NCBI GenBank assembly: GCA_036274645.1
Contig: DASUFH010000178.1
Span: forward strand, 1 to 11,324
Direction: 5' to 3'
DNA from: DASUFH01 sp036274645
GTDB taxonomy: Bacteria > Acidobacteriota > Terriglobia > 20CM-2-55-15
Length of the DNA stretch: 11,324 nucleotides
Of this stretch, positions 5,948 to 11,324 are shown one piece after another; positions within the stretch are counted from its first letter, which is position 1; every line of letters starts with the position of its first letter. The notes beneath the pieces were generated by a model. The model made no database searches, was not told the DNA's origin, and worked only from the letters and a program-made list of their open reading frames with translations. The position numbers and the translations under genes are program-made.

Positions 5948-7540
5948 ATGACGAGAGGCCATCGGCCGTACGTTGTCGGGATCGCGCTGGCTATTTTGTT
6001 TGCTGTGCCCGTGGTTGCTCAGCTTCAGGAGGACCGCGACCGGGACGCGCTCGACAGGATTCGGCGTGAAGGACTCGAGCGCTCCAGGGTCATGGAGATC
6101 TCGAGCTACCTGACCGACGTGTACGGTCCTCGTCTGACCGGGTCTCCGAATATCAAGGCAGCGGCGCAATGGGCCGTAGAGACGCTGCGTGGCTGGGGGG
6201 TATCCGGCGTGAAGCTGGAAACCTGGGGGCCATTCGGCCGGGGATGGTCCAATCAACGGTTTTATGCCGCTCTCGTCAAGCCGTTTCCCTATACATTGAT
6301 CGGACACAGTAAAGCCTGGACGCCGGGGACTGCCGGAACAGTGATTGCCGATGTGGTCTACGCGCCGGTTGCCACCCGGACCGATCTGGAAAAATTTCGC
6401 GGGAAACTCCGCGGAAAATTCGTTATGGCGATGGCGCCGCGAGAACTCAAGGCGCTGTTTGATCCTGTCGCCACGCGGTTCACCGACGCCGAACTGGATC
6501 GCATGGCGGCGCCGCGCGGCGCGCGCGGTGGCCCTCCTGCGGGCGGTCCGCCGGGAGGACCTCGTGGCGGAGCGCCGTCTCCGCCGCCATTGACTACCGA
6601 ACAGCGCAATCAGTTCTTTATCGAGGAAGGCGTGCTGGCCGTGATCGACCATGGCAGCGCGTCGGGCGGAAACGCCGTGGTGCAGTCCGGCGGCGACTTT
6701 CGTCCCGAGGCCCCTCCGACGCCGGTTCAGATTGTGATCTCCACCGAACAATATGGCCTGATGCTGCGGAACATCGAAAAGAACCTCCCGGTCCGCTTGG
6801 AGTTGAATGTCGAGAACAGGTTCTACAGTGACGACCTGAACTCCTTCAATATCGTCGGGGAGATTCCGGGAAGCGCCCGGGCAGACGAAATCGTCATGAT
6901 CGGCGCGCACTTTGATTCGTGGGCAGCCGGAACCGGCGCCACCGACAATGCGGCCGGTTCCGCAGTAATGATGGAAGCGATGCGGATACTCAAAGCAGCG
7001 AACGCGCCCATGGCGCGAACGGTACGGATCGGGCTCTGGACCGGCGAAGAGCAGGGATTGCTGGGATCCCAGGCGTACGTTCGCGAGCATTTTGCCGATC
7101 GGAGCGACATGAAGCTCAAGCCCGAACACGAGAAGCTTTCGGTCTATTTCAACGTCGATAACGGGACCGGCCAGATTCGCGGCGTCTATCTTCAGGGCAA
7201 TGACGGCGCGCGGCCGCTGTTTGAGGAATGGATGAAACCGTTCAAGACTTTTGGCATGACCACGCTCAGTCCATCAAGCACCGGCGGCACGGATCACGTG
7301 AACTTCGATCGCATCGGCCTGCCGGGGTTTCAGTTCATTCAGGACCCGATCGAATACGATACGCGGACCCACCACACCAGCATGGATCTGTATGATCGGC
7401 TGCAGCCCAAGGACATGATGCAGAATGCGGTCATCGTGGCGTCGTTTGTTTACGACGCCGCCAACCATCCCGAGCGGTTTCCACGCAAGCCGCTTCCGGC
7501 GCCGCAACCGGAACGCGCTCCCCGAGGCGGTGGCCGGTGA
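5948..7540 (+). CDS. exported M28 family metallopeptidase (first of pair)
   Basis: A 530-residue secreted zinc peptidase, probably an aminopeptidase or carboxypeptidase on small peptides. A signal peptide (about 1-24, VVA before Gln25) starts the protein. The middle holds a Gly/Pro/Arg/Ala-rich stretch at about 188-214, inside what is likely the PA-like/lid region. The M28 core carries the full di-zinc set: H321 and D323 (GAHFDSW), bridging D333 (GATDNAAGS), catalytic E367 with ligand E368 (WTGEEQG), D404 (FNVDNG) and H476 (THHTSMD). The H321-D333 spacing of 12 is normal for M28. The ATG at 5948 has GGAGG at 5939-5943. The stop TGA overlaps the GTG start of the next M28 gene. True specificity cannot be read from sequence; names such as Xaa-His dipeptidase or PSMA-like would be guesses. 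Confidence 0.93.
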   Translation: MTRGHRPYVVGIALAILFAVPVVAQLQEDRDRDALDRIRREGLERSRVMEISSYLTDVYGPRLTGSPNIKAAAQWAVETLRGWGVSGVKLETWGPFGRGWSNQRFYAALVKPFPYTLIGHSKAWTPGTAGTVIADVVYAPVATRTDLEKFRGKLRGKFVMAMAPRELKALFDPVATRFTDAELDRMAAPRGARGGPPAGGPPGGPRGGAPSPPPLTTEQRNQFFIEEGVLAVIDHGSASGGNAVVQSGGDFRPEAPPTPVQIVISTEQYGLMLRNIEKNLPVRLELNVENRFYSDDLNSFNIVGEIPGSARADEIVMIGAHFDSWAAGTGATDNAAGSAVMMEAMRILKAANAPMARTVRIGLWTGEEQGLLGSQAYVREHFADRSDMKLKPEHEKLSVYFNVDNGTGQIRGVYLQGNDGARPLFEEWMKPFKTFGMTTLSPSSTGGTDHVNFDRIGLPGFQFIQDPIEYDTRTHHTSMDLYDRLQPKDMMQNAVIVASFVYDAANHPERFPRKPLPAPQPERAPRGGGR

Positions 7541-9387
7541 GCCTCCGGGGTAGGTCGTTCGGGGGAATCTGTCTGCGGTCAGGTGTCGCGGCCGTCGCTC
7601 TGGCCGCCTTCATCCTGCCCTGGGCGTGGGCCGCTCAGGGGCCGAAGCCGGCCAGCGTTCCATATGCAAGGATTGACGAAGCGGGCATGCGGGAATGGCT
7701 CACGTACCTTTCATCCGATCAGCTGCAGGGACGGCAGGTATTCACTGAAGGCTATGGTCTGGCGACCGCCTATGTGGCGGATCGGCTGAAGGAATGGGGC
7801 GTGCGGCCGCTGGGCGACGATGGGACCTACTTCCAGACGGTGCGGCTTCGCGGCTTTCGAGTTACACGCAATTCTTCAGTGACGGTTGAAATCAACGGGC
7901 AGTCCCGCACGTACAAACATGGCGATCACGTGACGTTTCCCGTGAATGGGGGCGGCCGGCAGACTCTGAAGTTCGACGGATTCGAGTTCATCGGTACCGG
8001 AACGCCCGCCCGCGGCGCTCCCGCGCCGGATGTCAAAGGGAAGCTGGCCGTGTGGATGGCGCCCGCCCCTGCAGGCGGTCCGGGTGGACGCGGCGGTAAC
8101 CGCGGGCGCGGTGGGGCCGGCGCGGCGATCGGGCAGGGCGCAGCCGCAGTCATCGGTCTGGCGGCGCCGGCGGCGCAAACGGCCGCGCCGCAACCTGCCA
8201 ATGCCGGAGGCGCCGCAGCCCGGGGCCGCGGGCGCGGCGCGGCCGTCCAGCCCGACTTCACGTCGATCCAGCGCGTCGATGGTCTGGCGACGCCCCAGTT
8301 CACCGCCGACAATCAGTTCTTCGAGTTCCTGTTCAGCAGCGCTCCGACATCCTTTCCCGACCTGAAGGCCGCGCTCGACAACGGCGAAGCGCCCGCGCCT
8401 TTCGCCGTTTCCGGTGTGAAGATCACCATCGATATCGACAACACGTTTGACGTTGTTTCCCAACAGCTCACGCGCAACGTCGTTGGTCTGATCGAGGGCG
8501 CGGATCCAGCGCTCAAGAACACATACGTCATGCTGGGCGCTCATCTGGATCACGTCGGCTACAGTCAGAACGGCGCCGGTCAGGGTGGGGGCAATTGCCG
8601 CCAGCGTGGCGCAGCCGCCCTGGCCGCCCTGCGCGAGGCCGGAATCACGCCGCAAAACGCTCCGCGAGGGCGGGGCGGTCCGAACGCCGGCCCCGCCGGC
8701 GCTCCCCAGGGACCGGCGCCCGCCGCTGTGCCCTTTGAGCAGAGAGACCTCATCTACAACGGCGCCGATGACGACGGTTCCGGATCCACGGCGGTTCTGG
8801 CCATTGCCAAAGCCTTCGCCACGGGGCCAAAACCCAAACGATCCGTTATCTTCATCTGGCATGCGGGCGAGGAATCGGGACTGTATGGGTCTCGCTATAA
8901 CGCCGATTACCCCGTGGTTCCGCTGGAAAAGGTCCAGGCGGTTCTCAATATCGATATGGTGGGCCGGGACGATTGCAACGATCTCGAGGGCGACTACACC
9001 AATACGCTCTTTGTGGTTGGCGCAGACCGGATCAGCACGGATCTGCACAACGTCATCGTGGAGACGAACCGAACCTTTCAGAGTCCGCTAAAGCTGGACT
9101 ACGAACTCAACGACGCGGCGGATCCGGAAAACATCTATACGCGTAGCGACCACTACAGCTACGCGGTGAAAGGTGTTCCCATCGCATTCTTTACGACCGG
9201 CCTGCATCCGGACTATCACCGGCCCAGCGACAGCGTGGAGAAGATCCTGTTTCCCAAGATGGCGCGCATCGCGCAGTTGATCTACGAAGTGGGATATTCC
9301 ATCGCGGATTCCGAACGCGACGTCGAACGGGACAACAAGGGGCCGCGCACCGGTTTCGGATCCCAGGCGGACGTCCTTCCCAGATAG
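7537..9387 (+). CDS. exported M28 family metallopeptidase with low-complexity inserts (second of pair)
   Basis: A 616-residue secreted zinc peptidase, translated from GTG 7537, whose GTGA overlaps the stop of the first M28 gene; GAGG at 7524-7527 supports this start. A signal peptide covers about 1-33 (AWA/A). An Arg/Gly/Ala/Pro-rich stretch (about 175-238) interrupts the PA-like region. The metal set is H336 and D338 (GAHLDHV), D412 (NGADDDGSGS), E445 and E446 (HAGEESG), D473 (LNIDMVG) and H561 (DYHRPSD). All ligands are present, so it should be active. The distance from H336 to D412 is 76 residues, against 12 in the neighbouring paralogue, because of a Gly/Pro/Ala-rich insert (about 342-405) that includes a lone Cys in GGGNCRQRG. 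The two paralogues differ widely outside the motifs, so this is not a recent duplication. Confidence 0.93.
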   Translation: MSLRGRSFGGICLRSGVAAVALAAFILPWAWAAQGPKPASVPYARIDEAGMREWLTYLSSDQLQGRQVFTEGYGLATAYVADRLKEWGVRPLGDDGTYFQTVRLRGFRVTRNSSVTVEINGQSRTYKHGDHVTFPVNGGGRQTLKFDGFEFIGTGTPARGAPAPDVKGKLAVWMAPAPAGGPGGRGGNRGRGGAGAAIGQGAAAVIGLAAPAAQTAAPQPANAGGAAARGRGRGAAVQPDFTSIQRVDGLATPQFTADNQFFEFLFSSAPTSFPDLKAALDNGEAPAPFAVSGVKITIDIDNTFDVVSQQLTRNVVGLIEGADPALKNTYVMLGAHLDHVGYSQNGAGQGGGNCRQRGAAALAALREAGITPQNAPRGRGGPNAGPAGAPQGPAPAAVPFEQRDLIYNGADDDGSGSTAVLAIAKAFATGPKPKRSVIFIWHAGEESGLYGSRYNADYPVVPLEKVQAVLNIDMVGRDDCNDLEGDYTNTLFVVGADRISTDLHNVIVETNRTFQSPLKLDYELNDAADPENIYTRSDHYSYAVKGVPIAFFTTGLHPDYHRPSDSVEKILFPKMARIAQLIYEVGYSIADSERDVERDNKGPRTGFGSQADVLPR

Positions 9388-9393
9388 CCGGAA

Positions 9394-9672
9394 TCAGTCC
9401 CCTGTTCGCATGCGCCGGCGCCGCGTGGCCCGGCTGCCGCCGAGGTACGTCAGAATCATCATCAGCAGGTGGGCCGCAAACCAGACGTTGTTGACGCCCA
9501 TGTTTTCGCTGATATACAGCAGGATCAGCATGCGCGGTAGAACGACGCCAAGCAGGATCTCCGCCCACTGCGGAACGGAGTTGGGCGGAAAAAGGTTTGG
9601 AAAGAACAGCAGATAAATCACCAGCACCGTCCGTGGAAACAACAGTGAAAAAAGCAGAAAGTACACATCCAT
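9394..9672 (-). CDS. small membrane protein of unknown function
   Basis: I do not recognise the family. The 92-residue product has three hydrophobic segments (about 3-27, 39-55 and 65-80), Pro-containing turns (FPNLFPPN and VLPR), a conserved-looking WAEILL...PRMLILLYI section, and a strongly basic end (ATRRRRMRTGD). The basic tail suggests that the C-terminus faces the cytoplasm. The ATG at 9672 was chosen because the product then begins directly with the first helix; the open frame continues upstream to 9798, but those residues are non-hydrophobic and overlap the DUF4846 gene. Only a weak ribosome site is visible. It lies 77 nt downstream of the DUF4846 gene on the same strand and converges on the M28 gene with a 6-nt gap. 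Confidence 0.65.
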   Translation of the reverse strand: MDVYFLLFSLLFPRTVLVIYLLFFPNLFPPNSVPQWAEILLGVVLPRMLILLYISENMGVNNVWFAAHLLMMILTYLGGSRATRRRRMRTGD

Positions 9673-9722
9673 GGTGGGGCCTATGTTACACGGTCCGGCT
9701 CTTGATCGGCATTTTTGGGGCC

Positions 9723-9746
9723 GCGCCAAAAACCGGCGGTTGGCGC
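9723..9746. repeat. 7-bp perfect inverted repeat after DUF4846 gene
   Basis: GCGCCAA (9723-9729) and TTGGCGC (9740-9746) are a perfect inverted pair around a 10-nt loop, starting 3 nt after the stop of the DUF4846 gene on the minus strand. No T-run follows, so it is not a standard intrinsic terminator. It could reduce read-through into, or stabilise transcript before, the small membrane gene. Confidence 0.35.
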
Positions 9747-9749
9747 AGG

Positions 9750-10640
9750 TCAGTCGGTGTCGGAGAAGCGCCGCAGGTGTTCCGGGCGAAACGTCCATTC
9801 CGGCGTTCGCAGAGTCGGTCCGATGTCGGCTTCATACCAGGGGCTGGAACTTTCACTGGCGGGGTTCTTCAGAACGTGCATGTCCTGCGCCGGCATGAAA
9901 CTTTGCGCCAGCAGGAACACTCGTTTCCCCGTTCGACTGTTCTTTGCCGTGTCGATGACGATGACGGCGTGACCCGGATAACCGCCGTCCACAAAAACAT
10001 CCCCTGCGCGAACATCGCGAACGTCCGCCGGTTTCAATTCGTGGCCCAGTGACGCAGTGCCCGCATAGGCGAAGACGATGTTGAGATAAGCGCGAAAAGT
10101 CGCATAGGACTCCGAGGGGGCGGCGGACTTTTCCCACGTTACGCGTTTGCCGTTTACCACAGGGCGGAACCCCTGGGCCCATTTCGTGAAGGACGCGGTT
10201 TCACCGCTGGTGAATTGAAAGTGAATGAACGATGGCGCGTTCTTCGCATAAAGGTATTCGGCGCGCAGACGCATCACGGCGTCAGCGCATTGCTGGAGAT
10301 CTCTGTCGCCGGTGTCGATATCGATCACGGCCGCGTGCGCGTCCTGATTCGACTTTAACCGGCCGTCGTACAGGCGCACCTGCGGCCGGCCCTTCTTGAG
10401 TGGAAGATTACGCAGCCATGCGGCGAACGAACCGCTGGCCGTGGCTTCACGCTCGAACCCCGCCGGCGGAGACATTCGCGCGCCGGCGCTCTCCCGGGAG
10501 TCGTAGGACGAAACCCATGGATAAGGCGGCCGAGGGGTTTGGGCAGGCAATGGGAATGCAAGGGCAATCCAGAGCGCTCCCAGCGAGAATCCCATCGCAA
10601 CGGTAAGGGGATACAAGTTCAACCGAAAACGTCTGGCCAT
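9750..10640 (-). CDS. exported DUF4846-type protein
   Basis: A 296-residue protein whose biochemical function is not established. An N-terminal basic MARRFR segment and hydrophobic helix (about 10-30) ending in LPAQ look like a Sec signal or anchor; RRFRL only loosely resembles a Tat motif. The mature part has the blocks I associate with DUF4846: SFAAWLRNLPL, VRLYDGR, DLQQCADAVMRLRAEYLY, FAYAGTASL, RAGDVFVDGGYPGHAVIVID, LLAQSFMPAQDMHVLKNP and a final TPEW. Cys118 stands at the head of a predicted helix and His224 lies in a GHAVIV strand after RAGD, an order reminiscent of NlpC/P60 or CHAP cysteine amidases. ATG 10640 is used; ATG 10652 would add four residues (MPQS). Neither has a good Shine-Dalgarno. 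The longer open frame up to 10931 crosses the divergent methyltransferase and is not coding. Confidence 0.85.
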   Translation of the reverse strand: MARRFRLNLYPLTVAMGFSLGALWIALAFPLPAQTPRPPYPWVSSYDSRESAGARMSPPAGFEREATASGSFAAWLRNLPLKKGRPQVRLYDGRLKSNQDAHAAVIDIDTGDRDLQQCADAVMRLRAEYLYAKNAPSFIHFQFTSGETASFTKWAQGFRPVVNGKRVTWEKSAAPSESYATFRAYLNIVFAYAGTASLGHELKPADVRDVRAGDVFVDGGYPGHAVIVIDTAKNSRTGKRVFLLAQSFMPAQDMHVLKNPASESSSPWYEADIGPTLRTPEWTFRPEHLRRFSDTD

Positions 10641-10785
10641 GCTTTGCGGCATCTTAGCACTGGATGCGCCACACGGGGCCGTTCGTTTCCCCGGCGCGCC
10701 ACTGGGAGTTCGTTGCGGATCGCACGGAACTTTCTTATGCCTGCCCCAAATTTCCCTGTGCCAGAATAGTCTGCAAGGATTGCCG

Positions 10786-11324
10786 ATGGATTTTACTGGT
10801 GAACGGTATGTGCCCACCATGGAGGGGCCGCTTAAATATGAACACGTGCACCGGTATGTTCTCGCCTCGGCGTTTGCCGGTGGCCGGACGGTCCTGGATC
10901 TGGCCTGTGGCGAAGGGTATGGAGCAGCCATTCTCGCGTCGACTGGCCAGGTGGTCGTGGGCGTCGACGCCGATGCGGAAATCGTTGCTCATGCGGCCGA
11001 CACGTACGAGGCCGATAACCTGCATTTTCTCGTCGGCGCGTGTGAGGCTGTTCCGATCGCGGACGCAACGTTTGATCTGGTGACGTCTTTTGAGACGATC
11101 GAACACCACGACAGGCACGATGAGATGTTGGGGGAGATCAAAAGGCTTCTGAAGCCCGGCGGCGTCCTCATCATCTCGTCCCCGAGCAAAGTCAGCTATT
11201 CCGATGAGTCCGGGTACGTCAATCCATATCACGTCAGGGAACTCTACTACGAGGAGTTCCGCCGTCTCCTGAAGAAGCATTTCCGGAACCTGCGGTTTTT
11301 CGGCCAGAAGTTCGGTTCCGGATC
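10786..11324 (+). CDS. class I SAM-dependent methyltransferase, 3' end cut by window
   Basis: The first 179 codons are present; no stop occurs before the window ends. The product begins MDFTGERYVP, and the ERYVP...EH..RY opening is typical of methyltransferases found in cell-surface glycan clusters, alone or fused to glycosyltransferases. The SAM-binding motif is VLDLACGEGYG (36-46), followed by acidic D in VGVDAD, the SFETIEHH segment, RLLKPGG, IISSPSK and an NPYHVREL...EF section. The last two blocks are shared within this subfamily. The ATG at 10786 has AAGGA at 10775-10779, 6 nt upstream. It is divergent from the DUF4846 gene with 145 nt between the starts. The acceptor substrate is unknown. 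Confidence 0.88.
   Translation, partial: MDFTGERYVPTMEGPLKYEHVHRYVLASAFAGGRTVLDLACGEGYGAAILASTGQVVVGVDADAEIVAHAADTYEADNLHFLVGACEAVPIADATFDLVTSFETIEHHDRHDEMLGEIKRLLKPGGVLIISSPSKVSYSDESGYVNPYHVRELYYEEFRRLLKKHFRNLRFFGQKFGSG

Noticed and set aside
5849..7129. 426-codon open frame on the minus strand opposite the first M28 gene
   Set aside because: Long open antisense frames are expected in high-GC DNA; the plus strand holds the full M28 motif set.
10713..10741. TTGCGG-17 nt-TATGCC as a promoter for the methyltransferase
   Set aside because: Both boxes match the consensus at only about three of six bases, which is expected by chance.
10641..10931. Upstream extension of the DUF4846 frame
   Set aside because: It runs across the divergent gap and antisense to the methyltransferase; a signal-like N-terminus begins at 10640.
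1..11324. CRISPR array, transposon, phage or toxin-antitoxin signature
   Set aside because: No regularly spaced repeats, transposase or integrase motifs, or paired small toxin genes are seen; the tRNA has no integrase or attachment duplicate nearby.

Overview
The window is about 11.3 kb of high-GC bacterial chromosome with chromosomal housekeeping content. No phage, transposon, CRISPR or plasmid signature is visible. Three features point to a soil-type Acidobacteriota or a close relative: several exported M28 peptidases with Arg/Gly/Pro-rich inserts, a MenG/UbiE-type quinone methylase, and a tatA-tatC pair without a separate tatB. This placement is an inference from gene style and was not tested by any search.

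Layout. (1) Positions 53-1170, + strand: a consensus sigma-70 promoter, a tRNA-Ala(CGC), and 40 nt later a lipoprotein that resembles animal-type glutaminyl cyclase (M28 fold). (2) Positions 1174-2253, - strand: tatA then tatC, convergent with the cyclase gene. (3) Positions 2254-2418: a divergent control region with an extended -10 promoter candidate facing each way. (4) Positions 2419-9387, + strand: a close-packed run of ctp (S41 C-terminal processing protease), aroB, menG/ubiE and two exported M28 metallopeptidases. Gaps are 10 nt, -23 nt, 23 nt and -4 nt. (5) Positions 9394-10640, - strand: a DUF4846-type exported protein followed by a 92-residue membrane protein of unknown function. (6) Positions 10786-11324, + strand: the first 179 residues of an ERYVP-type SAM methyltransferase, cut by the window edge.

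How the genes fit together. Two themes mix. One is the cell envelope and export: the Tat translocase, Ctp protease, three M28-fold exported enzymes and the DUF4846 protein. The other is chorismate/quinone metabolism: AroB makes dehydroquinate on the route to chorismate, the precursor of menaquinone, and MenG performs the last methylation of menaquinone. The two exported M28 enzymes are translationally coupled and probably act on peptides outside the cytoplasm.

I do not see a clear undescribed multi-gene system. The best leads are the NlpC/CHAP-like residue layout in the DUF4846 protein, the 64-residue insert between metal ligands of the second M28 enzyme, the tRNA-cyclase transcription unit, and the missing canonical start codon of aroB.
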